From assembly GCF_000002235.5 (NCBI RefSeq), contig NW_022145615.1, forward strand, positions 34,604,594 through 34,668,593: a stretch of DNA of 64,000 bases. Reading direction: 5' to 3'. Each line of letters opens with the position of its first letter. Position 1 is the stretch's first letter. Source of the DNA: Strongylocentrotus purpuratus. Taxonomy: Eukaryota > Echinodermata > Echinoidea > Camarodonta > Strongylocentrotidae. The position numbers were made by a program, and so were the translations under genes. Positions 35,017 through 47,335 of this stretch are shown in pieces. Under the pieces are notes generated by a model, which saw nothing but the letters and a program-made list of their open reading frames with translations, was not told where the DNA came from and made no database searches.

Positions 35017-35143
35017 GCCGAGGGCATGGGTGTCGATACTTACGTAATACCTATTCATCAGGGGGGAGGGATGAATGAATAGATCATCCCCCCCCCTGAT
35101 GAATAGGTATCAGTTACGGATCGACACCCATGGCCGAGGGCAT
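35017..35143. repeat. 108-base hairpin flanked by an 11-bp direct repeat
   Basis: Direct repeats GCCGAGGGCAT at 35017-35027 and 35133-35143 enclose a near-palindrome (about 35025-35132). The left arm reads GGTGTCGATACTTACGTAAT then CCTATTCATCAGGGGGG; the right arm is its inverse with a few differences in the middle (CCCCCCTGATGAATAGG, then ATCGACACCCAT). The loop is about 15 bases. Confidence 0.8.
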
Positions 35144-35506
35144 ACAAATGGATCCTGTCTGTATAAACATCACACACCAAAGAGGATAATGGTGATATAC
35201 GAAGCTTACACCTCCAAATTGTCAACTCATTTCAAGTCAATATTGGTTATATTTGACAATGCTTTGCAGCCAAAGGATAAATTGCTTATGTTCATAATAA
35301 TTTCTCAATATCATTTCACATTACATTGTACTTTTAGTCTTTATCAAATTACATTGAAAACATTAGACAAACTTACGAATAGAATGATTGAGACATATGT
35401 AATTATCCTATAACTACATTCATTACAAAATATGAAAATATGAAGTAGACTAATTCACAAAAATGATCTTTCCCGCCCCTCGCCTTTCAGGTACAAACCA
35501 TTGTCA

Positions 35507-35883
35507 GTCGCAGGTAATATCAAAGTGTCGGAACCATGAGACTTCAGTCGTAGGTAATATAAAAGTGTCTGAACCGTGAGACTACAGTCGCAGGTAATAT
35601 CAAAGTGTCTGAACCATGAGACTTCAGTCGTAGGTAATAGCAGAGTGTCTGAACCGTGAGACTACAGTCGTAGGTAATAGCAGAGTGTCTGAACCATGAG
35701 ACTTCAGTCGTAGGTAATAGCAGAGTGTCTGAACCATGATACTTCAGTCGTAGGTAATAGCATAGTGTCTGAACCATGAGACTTCAGTCGTAGGTAATAG
35801 CAGAGTGTCTTAGGTAGTAACATAGTGTCTGAACCTTGAGACTCCACTCGTAGGTAAAAACATATTGTCTGAACCGTGAGACT
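35507..35883. repeat. 40-bp minisatellite, about 9.5 copies
   Basis: Tandem units of 40 bases starting GTCG(C/T)AGGTAATA and including AGTGTCTGAACC(A/G)TGAGACT. Two unit types (ending ACTTCA or ACTACA) alternate in the first copies, showing a higher-order pattern; the last two units are degenerate. Confidence 0.93.
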
Positions 35884-35905
35884 ATGCTAACTGCATGGTC
35901 TATTG

Positions 35906-36511
35906 CAGGCCTTCTCAAGTGGGGCCGCGAGCGCCACTTGTGGCGCTTGGGGTCAGTCGGAGTGGCGCCGGACTGTTGCAAAAAAAAAAAAAAATTGTAT
36001 TTAAGAATTAAAAAAACAATAGTCGAAGCTGAACCCAAAATGTCTGCTTAACAAACAGACAATTTTAACCTTTTGGTACTATTTTATACGACTCTTAATC
36101 GACCTGAGCCCTAAACAACAATAAGCCTACGATGGGCTACCAAATTTAACATTACCAATCCCGGGAAACATCTTGTTTCTGTTTGCTTGATTTTTACTTA
36201 ATTTGAACAATTCCTGTGTTTATTGCACCAAAATAACTACACATAAATATACCTCCAGTGTGAATGTACCGAGGAATTGTATGAAATTATGATTGATATA
36301 TTTTGGAATAAAAAGGAGTTAAAAGTGCAACATCTGGGCCTTTAGAAAGCCCTAAAATACATCAGCTTCAGGGGGCTCCACCCCCAGCACCCCACCCGTC
36401 GTCTGCTCGGTCGCTACGCTCCCTCGCATCAAAATCAAACATACAGGTTGGCACTTGAACTAAAAATTCTTTTCGCTTAGGCACTTCTAATAAATTAGTT
36501 GAGAAGGCTTG
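35906..36511. mobile_element. hAT-type MITE
   Basis: Terminal inverted repeats CAGGCCTTCTCAA (35906-35918) and TTGAGAAGGCTTG (36499-36511) are flanked by 8-bp target duplications GTCTATTG (35898-35905) and GTCTAATG (36512-36519), which differ at one base. 606 bp with a GC-rich left end, an A-run and no transposase frame. Confidence 0.85.
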
Positions 36512-36519
36512 GTCTAATG

Positions 36520-38780
36520 CATTTATTGGCTCTGTACTATAGCTATTCGTTACATAGCGAGATACTGAAGATTACAAGGAGGTGTGTTCCCGCCCCCACC
36601 CCTACTCACTGTTATTTAGGGTACGCATATGCGTGTTCCCAGCGACCCCCCTTTTTTCACCAAAGTCCGTGTGTGTAAAGTCAATACGGGTAGACCTTTT
36701 TCTTTTGTTACGAGCTGGAGATTTTGGGAACACGCATGGTATCCCTCCGTTCACGGAGTGGGGGGGGGGGCGGGGTGTGTTCAATTGTCAAATAAGAGTC
36801 TGTGCCTGCAGAATAAACATACAACTAATATTTGCATCAAGATTTCCTCCAAACAGTTTTGAAATCCAAATATTGTTGACACTGGTACTGAATGCATGTA
36901 AACCATATTTGGTTTATTTCAAATCACTATATTCAGTACGTGTCAGAGTTCATTGTTCGTTTCTTTTCATAGTATGATTGACAGTGCTGTCGAGTATTTA
37001 CATGTAAACCAACTTCTGTTTAATAAGAATAACAAATCTATGACACACATCTTTAGGCTTCCTTTGAAGCGTGAAATGAACAGTATCAAACTGAGTACAC
37101 ATCTAGAAAAGTGCAACTCGTATTTGCATTCACAGGTCTTACAAGTATAATTCATTTATAATCAAGGTCGGAATGAGTGTATTATGAGAAATGCAATCAT
37201 TTATATTTGAGGGATAAACATGTCTGAATACAGCATTTAGGAATTGATTGACCAATATCAGATTCTGAATCAGTGGAGTCTACAGAAAACAGTAATCAGG
37301 GGACAGGAAGTAAATTTGTCTGTGTCGCCACTCTCCAGCACCTACGAGGGCGAATCGAGATTCAAGGCATTCTCCTGCAACTTTAGAATACCAAATTAGG
37401 CGTATTCAAGTTGAGAAAATTTGGCCACCCGTTGGAAAATAAATCTGGTTTTATATTGCCACGTGACTCAGTTGTCATGGACTTGCGCACTTTCTAAACA
37501 TTGCAACCCCCTCCCTTTCAGACATTCCTACTGTAAACCCGCCCTTGCAGTGCTTGCACTTTGATTGATTTTTTACTGGAGGGGGCGTCCCCTATGCTGG
37601 ATACACGCCATTCAAGATGGCTGTTACCCAGTGAGTGTGAATACTAACAATGAAAGATGCGTCACGTTGAACCCTCAGTCACACCATGGAGTTACTCAAT
37701 GGCCACACCCCTACAAACCATGAACGATGGAGCACGGTGTTTAGAGTGAAAGAGAGGGTAGAGAGGCTGGTATGAAAAAAGTGCATGACTTTCACGACTC
37801 GTCTGAATGCTGTTAGAGTTGTTATTGTGATGGTGCAGAATATGTCACTCCATTCATGAATGGTTGAATAAAAGTATTTAGTTAGCAGATGTGATGAACA
37901 AAGTTGCAACGCATGTATATATTGTATATCAGTTTTATATAGTGTACATGTGGGAGAGGGACCCTCCAAAATAAGCTATAACTTCTTCGTTATCACGCAT
38001 GCATGTTCTGTATATGATTATTGTTCATAGTTAAACATCAAAAGAGATTATTATAAATAGACAATTAAGTGAATAGAAATTGGAAAGGGGAGAGATGAAT
38101 ATTATGCTCTTAGTGGTCAGCATATTATATTCACAGTAGTTTTCTGACTATTCTTGATAAGATTAGGTCTATGATGCGTAGTAATAAAACTGTCAAAAAT
38201 CAAAGCATACGTTTTTGTTTAATGTTCCGTAATACGAATCAAGCTAATCGCAGGAAGAAACGTATGGCAAGAAATAAAAAATAATTATTTTGATTGATCA
38301 CTTGTTTCTGCCAAAATGTTTTTAAAAAAATATTTAAAAAAGTAAAAGTATTTTACTTTTGAAATTTGAAATACTTCACAGCATTAGAAATCCAAGTTTG
38401 ATATTTCATTTAGGTAAGAAATTTTCTGATGCCTAATGGCGAAACATGTACTTTTTGTATAATATATAAACTGCTAATTACCCTCTAATTATATACAAAT
38501 TAATTAGACAGAATCGCAGGAAAAATAAAAATTAATAGGAGTATTGTCTTCTAAATGACCTATAATCATGTATTTATTTTTGTAAGTGAAGAAATACATA
38601 TGTTGCAGTTGAAGTAGTTAATATATTGAACCAAAATAGATTGAAATGAATCACGCAATACACTTACATAAAATGAATGCTGTATGTAATGCAGAAACTA
38701 ATATATACATGGTCGAAATTGAAGATGAAAGTTCCACGATAATAACCAAATGAAATGGAAAAAATGTGATGAAATATAAA
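36520..38780. other. non-coding stretch
   Basis: No exon recognised. Short open frames near 36582-36977 and 37679-37969 have no family resemblance. One G-run lies at 36761-36771. Confidence 0.45.
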
Positions 38781-38788
38781 TGACATAC

Positions 38789-38890
38789 CTGTTTCGGCTT
38801 GGAGAATTGACCTGTTTGTTAGAGTTCGTCTCGACTGCGACCGCCAAGTACTTTGCACAGGTCATATAATAATGTACGACTAGAGGGGGT
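38789..38890 (-). promoter_or_regulatory. possible promoter and non-coding first exon of the SLC43A3-like gene
   Basis: On the minus strand a TATA-like CTTATATAC (about 38911-38919) is followed about 120 bases later by a strong donor AACAG|GTATGT (exon end 38789). This would make a roughly 100-base 5' UTR exon that splices to an acceptor near 32729, just upstream of the ATG. This is inference from signals alone; no coding sequence is involved. Confidence 0.25.
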
Positions 38891-38919
38891 ATGTCTGTGA
38901 TAAGTGTATTGTATATAAG

Positions 38920-41469
38920 ATACGCGTCTATTCATACAGATCAAACTCATACAATCTGTGTACATTGGTTGAATACATATTGACACGAGGAAGTTGATTC
39001 AATAAAGGAATATAAAGGGTATTAAAATGAAGTTTCAATCATAATTATGTCGAATAAATTCTCATATTTGCTTTTAATCTGTCAAAGGGAAATCCAACCT
39101 TGATAGCAAACTACTCTAGAGGAAAGAAGATAAATCAAAGAGCTAGACTCGTAAAAGTTTGAATGAAATCAGACAAAATGAAATTGTAATCACTAAAGGT
39201 ATGGGTTCTGCAAATTGGCTGAATCGGTAGTGTATCTGTGATTTATAGTGGCGGACAACTTTCCACTTTGGTTCCAACACACAAACTGACTCTAAAAATT
39301 TCTTTTTTTTCTCGAAAATTTATGACTAAGGATGCTTTTCTTTTTAGAGGACCTATAATAATATGCTATCAATGACACATTCGAGTAGTGCACCAAGGGA
39401 GAAGGCACTTAGGAGTAAAACATAAATTAATGTCTTATTTGTACATAACAAACAGGCTACACTACAAACAAATGGATGTGTACACATACATGCACTCTAT
39501 TAACAAACCTTATTATCTGTTTATCTGCTCTGTACATTTCATGGTCATAGTAGTAACTTGGCTTATGAAATCTGATTTCCCTGTTACTCATCCACCCTTG
39601 CTCACACACACAAAATAAAAAATAACAAGTTATGATTTTCTACATAATTATTGTCACTCAGCATCATCCGAACTATGGTAGAGCTGATGCACCACACATT
39701 TTCCAAAATCAAGAAAAGTGCCCATCCTGCTACAATTATTTATGTGTGAACATAAAAACCGGAATTGTATAGCGCATTATCAAATAACATGTTTGATAAC
39801 GACCTTATGCACTTCCAATTATTATTACCCCGCCTTTAGCTGTGTCATTCGTAATCAGTACACAGCGCATTTCAAGAAAAAAAAAGAAAAAAAAAATCTG
39901 ACGGGTACATTAATTGTATTCATTCAACTTATGCATTGAGAGTGGTTAATGTGGAGTAATGTATTGCAAAAAGACGTGAGTGCAAGGATAGGATTCGAAC
40001 CCTCAACCCATGGATTGAGAGTCAAGTGAAATAAACCACTATACCACAAGGTCCACTCTGACTGAAGAACAAAAATGACAAATCAAGTCACTTGTCGTGT
40101 TTAAAGCTCTAGTTGCTGCCATCATAAACCAGAGCCATCTATACACAGAGCTTGGCCAGCTTGGTTTCACTGGGTCACAACATGGCGTATACTCTTTTAT
40201 TTTGTGCTTGCCCAACAAAGCAGTAGTCGCAATATTGTGTCCAACTCGAACCGGGTTTGCCCAACTCTGTGTATAGTTGCTGCCATCATAAACGATCAAA
40301 CGGCGCCACCTAGCGAGAAGGCTGCCTTCTGGATAGAACACGTGATCAAATTCGGAGCCAATCATCTTTTTCTATAGGCAACCGAACTGAATGACATTCA
40401 ACTCAAGGTGTTATATTAGCGTGCTAGGCTTCGTTCTCGGGCTCTTCTTCTCGTGGATCTGGATAAAGTGTGTTGGTTATGTAGACAATATCGTCGTGCT
40501 TTAAGCAAAACAGCTGTAAGCAACTCTAAGAGTGATTAGAACATAACTGATTGAATGCATACCTGCATTTAGATTCGTAACATATATACTTATTATGAAT
40601 TAGTTGCTCCATTTGAGAGCAAGTTGTGATCCTTGTATTCACTGAAAAGGAAATGCATAGCCTCAGTCATTTGTAGATGCATGTCCTGCCTTGCTTTAAA
40701 CTCTACTCTCTAAATGTGTAAGAGAGGAAATTAACTCTTCTGTGGCGTCAAATTAGGGATCACTCTGTTTGCAATGAAATTCACAAATAGTTGAGTTTTG
40801 GTAAAGACGCTACACAAAATAATTTTGTTGTGAGATAATGAAAAACTAAGTGTCAAATTTGAAAGAGCATACAATTTAAATGACAAAAAAATCTTTGAAA
40901 TATCCATAAATATAACAATTTCTAATATTTGTGGGGCCCCTCAAAATATTATTCGATAATTTTAAACCGGCCGTTGAAAAAATGAAATAGCGCATTCTAC
41001 GTTTTATTCCAGCTAATGCTTTTTCGCGTTGGTAACAATACGCACAACCAGCCGGCCCGTATATCGTTATTATCAAATAATTCATTAATCAACAGTCACC
41101 ATATTTTTTTGAAAGTGGAGCTGAATTGGTATGATCGGATTTAATCTAAACTGTTTTCACACATTTATGGGTCTAAAATTACCTTCTTAGCAATTTTAGG
41201 TTTTATTTTATTGATTCCTCTGATTATGATGATGCTATGTACAATTTTGAGGAAAAAAAGTAATATATTTCAAAGAAATTGGCTCGTTAGTGTTTTCCTA
41301 TTGCATACTGATGCTCAATCTATCAAACCGATTATTCCTCTTCGATGGTTACTGTATCGTCATGAAAGCGTTTTACAAGTTACAATTTCATTAAGCATAT
41401 TGGTTGTGCGATGACTAAACTATAACAAAAAGACTGCGTGTGCCTTTTTTTTATTATGTTAATTTGATA
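38920..41469. other. non-coding stretch with SINE and short repeats
   Basis: No coding exon recognised. It includes the SINE at 39940 and, at 40111-40290, two copies of GTTGCTGCCATCATAAAC with a nearby inverted pair CTATACACAGAG/CTCTGTGTATAG. Confidence 0.45.
39940..40060 (-). mobile_element. tRNA-derived SINE (minus strand)
   Basis: On the minus strand, A box TGGTATAGTGGTTTA (plus 40032-40046) and B box AGGGTTCGAATCC (plus 39991-40003), followed by a body that shares TAATGTATTGC-type sequence with the SINE at 29045-29242. tRNA spacing is good, but the stems are imperfect. Confidence 0.7.
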
Positions 41470-41660
41470 ATAATTCAATTAAATTAAATTTTATTTCACC
41501 AAAGCAATTATATAAAATACATTCATAGAACTATACATTGTTACATACAGAAATAGAATCCATGTACATACATTGTACAACATAATAACATTGGATTGGC
41601 AGGAAGCAGCAAGAAAGGACCCCTAAAGATATATAATTGAAAGATTAATATAAGTACCTG
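41470..41660 (-). mobile_element. possible LINE 3' end fragment (minus strand)
   Basis: Plus strand begins ATTCAATTAAATTAAATTTT then TTATTTCACC, i.e. a tandem tail plus AATAAA read on the minus strand, as in the other minus-strand LINE ends in this window. No RT remains. Confidence 0.35.
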
Positions 41661-42907
41661 ATTACATGACAAAATGCAACAATACAGGGGGGGGGGGGGG
41701 TGGAACAACCCAGTGCCTGGCACACAATATTATACATAAATGAAACTATTTTTGTATTTAATGTTGGTATTGTATGGTCCAATGTAAACAGGTGGTCAGC
41801 TCTGGTGAAGCTACATACCACTGTATCTTGTTAGCTCACTAATGATTGACAGATGATGTCACAAGATGAATGAGAGCTGGAGCTTTTTTTTTAGGATGGA
41901 TCTTAGTCAGTCTGAGGAAATAATTAAACAAATATTTTAAAATCTATGAAATATATTTAGGTGTTTGAAGAAGAAAATATGAGTTTTATGCATTCCTGCA
42001 CATCAAAAGGAATCAAATTATACTTGGATTTCACCCCACCTTTAAAGTGGGCGGGTAATAAAATGAAACCTGGGAACCATATTTGTCAATCACACAATTA
42101 CCCCTTTCATAACTTTATTTTACGATCAAAATTAAGAAAGAATAAGTATAAGAAGAAAACAAAGAAGAAGAAGATAAAGCTGAATCAAGAGAGACAAAGC
42201 TATTCATAAAATATAAAGTGCAAGGAAACTTAACAACGCAACTAATAAAGTATGTATTTATTTGTTTAAATTTCTCTTCTTTTTAGGGGTATTGAGTTTT
42301 TAAACGATGCTCACTGTTATGAGGGTTTTTCTTTTTGTTCGATGCAGGAATTGCATCCGGTAGTATAATACGTGAAACCTGAGATATTGTGAATATACGT
42401 ACTGAGTGAAGAAAACAAAAAAATGCGGACAAAACTTGAACCTTTGACTCTTTGTATAAAAGGTAAAGCAATTCTAAAAAGAATATTTCAAACTTATATC
42501 AACAAGTTCTTTTTCTCGCCTTTATGCTGTTATTGTCATTTTGGAAACTTCCTTGGATGTCATTTGTCATTTCCGCAAATTCATCCAAGAATAAGTAATT
42601 TGAGAAAGTAGTTGATATTCCGTGAGTGTAATAATGCGGGGTGGCTGTATCACGCGGCGTTTATGCGATAATTGGACGTCAGACGGCTTTCTCTCGTGGA
42701 TTACCAGCATAATGGAATCATGGCAAGGATTGTAGTAGCGGATGAGAATTTAATGACGATTTATACCAAACAAATCATGACAAAGGCTTGTGCATCACGC
42801 GGTGCTTATTAAGGAAATGACTTATTACCATTAACATTATATGCCTATTAAAATCTCCGTCAAACTGTCAGATGTATTATATAAATGTATGCCTTTGCGG
42901 TCTAAAT
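41661..42907. other. non-coding stretch
   Basis: No exon recognised. One G-run at 41687-41702; the rest is AT-rich. Confidence 0.45.
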
Positions 42908-42910
42908 TTA

Positions 42911-43242
42911 GGCGAGGCGTCAAAAATATCGATACCAGCAGGCTGCCGCCTCACGTATTGGCGCATCGAGGCTGCAATTACGGCCGAAGCCTGGCTGGGG
43001 CAATTATTTTTCACTTATTAGCCCAGCCGGCTTGCGCCAGGCTGGGATCTGAGGCTCGGTTTCCTTTCGAAAGGCGGCAGCCGGCGCATGCTTTTGTTCG
43101 GAGACCATTATGATGACATCATGAGTTAATTGAGGGTCCTACCGCCAGCGGTAGCCGGCTGAGCTAATTTAAAAAATGCAGCCAGGACGCACAAGTGCAG
43201 TTAGCTGCCGCTGGCTGGTATATTTATTTTTGACGCCTCGCC
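42911..43242. mobile_element. Harbinger-like MITE
   Basis: Terminal inverted repeats GGCGAGGCGTCAAAAATA (42911-42928) and TATTTTTGACGCCTCGCC are flanked by TTA on both sides (42908-42910 and 43243-43245), the 3-bp duplication of PIF/Harbinger elements. The inverted similarity reaches inward to CCAGC and beyond. 332 bp, GC-rich interior, no transposase. Confidence 0.8.
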
Positions 43243-43245
43243 TTA

Positions 43246-44667
43246 ATGGCACCCACCGTAGATTTTAATAACATAATCTGAATAAACAACGGAAGTCAAT
43301 TTAGACCGGCTTAATTTTTGCGTGCAATTTACATCAAAAACGATTAAAAATGTATTGTACTTTGGTTGATGATGAACATGTAGAAAGTAAAAGGATTATG
43401 AGAGCGTGAGGTTCTGTACCTTTCTTGGTCTTGTCAAATTCTCCGTGTCATCTCTGTACATGACACTTGAAAATAGGGCTATTAATCGGGAAGAAATATT
43501 GCTTAATTATTTTGTTATTTGTTTGTTTGCTTTTGTAAAAACCTATGCACCACACCTCCACTTCATTCGATTAATCCTGATTCGACATTGTATAGGTTCA
43601 TTTCCTTTAAAATCTAAACTAGACCGTTGGAAGCAACCTTAACAATGAAAATCACAAAGTTCCCTAAATAATGTTAATTATTTTGATCGTTAATTATGAT
43701 GTTGATTATGAAAGGCTACACACCCCCTTTTGTATGGAGGGGGGGGGCATCGTAGGAGGCCTATTGCTCACGAGATCAACGTTGTAAGAAGTCACGTGAG
43801 ACCGACATTGTCGGTCTACTCTAGTGAGCTTAAAACATTAGCAAGGCTGAGACAGTGAGCTTGGTTGGACTTTTGTCGGGTGTCGAAATGAGCAAACATC
43901 AAGAAAGATATTCCTAAAACGGACAGTTTGGCTTCTCATCTGAGTAGCTCACGATCATTTAGCTGACGCAAGTTATCATGAGTTATTCGAGCATTATCAA
44001 GTTTTCGAATTTTCCTTTTTCCTTATTAAACTGTCCTTTTAAACTACCCATTGAGGGATTGTTGATACTTATCGCATCTGCATCGTACAGGCTTTAAGAG
44101 AAGTCCTTGCACTTTGCGATCGATGAAGCATGCTAGTGATTTTGAATCAAAGTTGTTGACGTGACAAACGCAAAACATTCTCTTCTGAAGTAACGTATAA
44201 AGTACACGTTTTCTCCCTTTGTCTCTTCCAACTGCCTCTCTGTCTGTCTGTAAATATCTTTTTTCTTCTTTCTCTTTCTCTCTTTCTCTCTTTCTGTTCC
44301 TCTCCCCCCCCCCTACCCCACTCTCTAAACCCAACCATTTCCACTCCCGCTCTACGCCTCTTTATACCCCGCACCCTCTCTCTCCCCCTCTCTCTCTCTC
44401 TCCCTCCCTCTCACTTTCTCGTTCTCTCTGCCCCCTCTTCCCCGCTCTTCTTCTCGTGTTTCCTTGCCATTTGCCCCATAATTTCAATTGCATATTCATT
44501 AATGGTTCTCGATATGATATCTTTTGTTAGTATTTTATAATAAAATACAAGATTCCTGGGCAGCTTAAATTTGCCTTCTTCTATTTCTTGTTTTCCCCTC
44601 GCATTATTTTCCGTCATTTGTTCTCCCGCGGCAGTTGTTGTTGTTGTTGTTGATTTAACAAATCAAT
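43246..44667. other. non-coding stretch with a CT-rich tract
   Basis: No exon recognised. A pyrimidine-rich tract (44255-44455) gives artefactual Ser/Leu or Arg/Glu open frames. A short G-run lies at 43739-43747. Confidence 0.5.
44255..44455. repeat. CT-rich microsatellite tract
   Basis: Interrupted CT/CCCTCT repeats over about 200 bases. Confidence 0.9.
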
Positions 44668-44765
44668 TGATTAGGGACAGGGTGTGTTGCATGTGTCTTC
44701 CTTACCCTTCTCTGTTTTCTCGCTTCATCAATATTGTACTCTTTTATCACCCTATTGGGTGTACG
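44668..44765 (+). repeat. about 100-bp unit shared with 60878-60988
   Basis: TTGATTAGGGA, then GCATGTGTCTTCC, TTACCCTTCTCT, TTTCTCGCT and CTTTTATCACCCTATTGGG follow in the same order as at 60878-60988. Each copy directly precedes the 3' end of a minus-strand LINE. Confidence 0.75.
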
Positions 44766-45799
44766 TACGTGCCCCCCTGTCCGCCTCCTCAGCGTCACTG
44801 GTTCAAGTTCAAGTTCAATTGTATTGATCATGCACAGTTACAAGGCATAACATTCGTTTTTCTGTTGTTTCTTCGATTTATATAACATCAATTAACATAC
44901 ATGTACCATCAATTTATTCAAAGCAAAAAATCAGGAATAAATACAACACACAATAGACATACAATATGGTATACATGTTGGCTTTGGTATAGAAACATAA
45001 TTACACAAATTACAACCGTAGACATACCAGAGATCACTAATGGTGATATCATTATACGGTGAAATGGGCAGATTAACAAAGTATAACTAAATGTGCAGTA
45101 CATCCATATATCCCTTAATAATTGATTCTGCAACTAACATTTTACAATAAGCAATTTCCCCATGAACCTTTCATTGATCAGTGTCATGGCACGTATGAGG
45201 AATGACCCCCGAAATCTATTTGTTTTGACTTTCGGTAGCCGGACACGTCCTGATTTGTTGACAATAATATGCCTATGTAGAAGATGAGTTTCATTCTCAA
45301 TGATGTGATTGAACTTATCAATTACATCAATTATCAATTATCAATCTCTTAGGGTTGTTTAACCGGTAAGCCAATTACCTTTCTTGCAGTTTTTATTACT
45401 CTCATCAGTTTCATTTTGTTTTGAGAGGTAAGACCAAAGAACCAGACAAGACAGGAGAAGGAGATGATTGGTTTGATGATGCTATCATAGAATAAGAGAA
45501 GAGTCTCCTTTCTGATATTGAATGTTTTCAATTTCCTTAGGAGTTATAACCTTTGGTTAAGTTTTGACACAATAGTTTGAGTGTTGGTATCCCAACTGAA
45601 ATCCTTGTCAATGTGGGTTCCTAGATATTTGTATTTCGAAACCATCTCGATATCATCTTGATCAATAGCCAACGGCAAAATGACATCCTTTTTCCTGAAA
45701 TCCACAATCATTTTTTTCGGATCAGTGACATTTGTTTACACCACATAACAAAATCGTCCACCTTGGTTCTGTACATGTTCTCATTGCAATGACGAACCT

Positions 45800-47335
45800 T
45801 CGTCATTGCCTTGTTTTCGTTCACATTCTGCCCCATTAATATTCTCCTCCTTATAATTATATTCCTCGTCAGAAAATCGCATTCGTTTTACACATGGTGT
45901 TTGTGATTCCTAGTTAGGTGCTTTCCTCATGTCCTTTTCATTTCAAATTTCATAGGCATAGTCTCTAGCATCTCATCAAGGTCACCTACTTTTTCGATTT
46001 TCGAAATCACTCATGCATAACCGTCCAGGCGCCATTTTGTCCGTTTCTGGTCCATTTTAAGGCCTTTCTATCTTCCTTCCTATCTCCACTATCCTAGATC
46101 CTACACATTTCTAACAAATTTCTCTAGATAGTCTAAGAGATGTTCTTTCATCTGCGACGTATAACCTGACCTTCAAAATGCCATCTTCGTACTCAAAATT
46201 CAAATCTGAAACTGACTGCGTCAAAAATCTCTCAAATTCTTAAAAAATGGACCCCTAAAAATCTAAAACTGCCATAACTTTCTCATATAAATTCCGTTTT
46301 GTGTTTAAATCTCACATTATCCTTATCTCATAATTGCACATAGCCATGCCAAATTTCATGCTCCAATGACTATGCAAAACATAAATAGCGCCCTCTAAAG
46401 TTCTGGGAATTGGCTTTCTCTCTGTGGCCGTATCTCCATAATGGCTTGGCAAACCCGTACCTTTTTTTGGATTTAGATACTTGAAGATATGCCCTTTCCA
46501 GCCATATACAAAATTATATACCCTATAACTGACCAAATATGAGAAAATTGCCCTCCAAATTCGCCATTTTCAAGAAAATTGAGAAATAACTTCAACTTGC
46601 TCTAAACCGGCGATCTTTATACCTACATCAATGAAACTTGGCAGACACATGTATCCATATACGTGACAACTGTCTGCTAAGTTTGGTAAATTGTAATGCC
46701 CTATTCGCCAAGTTATCGTCAAAAATGATGAATTTACTATGCTTTACGTATTAGCGCGTTTGATGCGTGCAGTACGTTTTGCGCAGATGACAATGGTGTC
46801 AAACTGACCGCACTGAAGTGCCCTTTCGAATGATACCAAGTATGGTATATGTTCACGCACAAAATTGTGAGTAAATCACATTTGAACAAGTACGAATTCC
46901 GCCGAGTTTCCATGACGTCATTTGTTAAGACTGTTATTCGGTTGTGTTAGTATGGGCGGCCGTTCGTGCCAAAGCACGCGTCGTAACATGTTCATCATGC
47001 ACCAAGTCATATTGGTTTTGCACGCAGTGCTTGCGAGCCCTTTCTAGATCCCTTCCTCTACTCCAATTCCCTTCAAAATTCGTAGGCGTAGTCTCTAGCA
47101 TTCCTTCAAGGTCACTAAATTCTTCGTTCTCCGGAAACCCTCATGCATGACCGTCCAGGCACCAATTTTTCCGTTTCGGGCCGTTTTGGTGACCTTTCTT
47201 TCGCCCTAACTATCTCCACTATCACAGAAGCTACAGACTTCTTTCATATTGCTCTGGATAGTCCGAGAGTAGCTCCTTCGTTTGACACGTAGAAACATGG
47301 CGTCATTGCACGCACATCGTTGTGACACGATTGCA
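45800..47335. mobile_element. unidentified 1.5-kb insertion with divergent direct repeats
   Basis: This segment interrupts the RT of the Rex1-like LINE. Two direct copies of a roughly 310-base block (about 45880-46190 and 46995-47305; shared motifs include GCGTAGTCTCTAGCAT or GCATAGTCTCTAGCAT and CATGCAT..CCGTCCAGGC) differ at roughly a quarter of positions by eye. The sequence between and around them shows no protein domain on either strand. Family unknown. Confidence 0.5.

Larger units (their letters stand above)
32685..38788 (-). other. 5' flank (or first intron) of the SLC43A3-like gene
   Basis: No coding exon recognised on either strand. The sequence ATTTACCCCTAG on the minus strand ending near 32729 could be the acceptor for a non-coding upstream exon. 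The stretch carries the RT fragment at 33280, the hairpin at 35025, the minisatellite at 35507 and the hAT MITE at 35906; the rest is AT-rich single-copy-looking DNA. Confidence 0.4.

Noticed and set aside
36582-36977. 131-residue plus frame
   Set aside because: No domain, low-complexity G-run inside, no family match.
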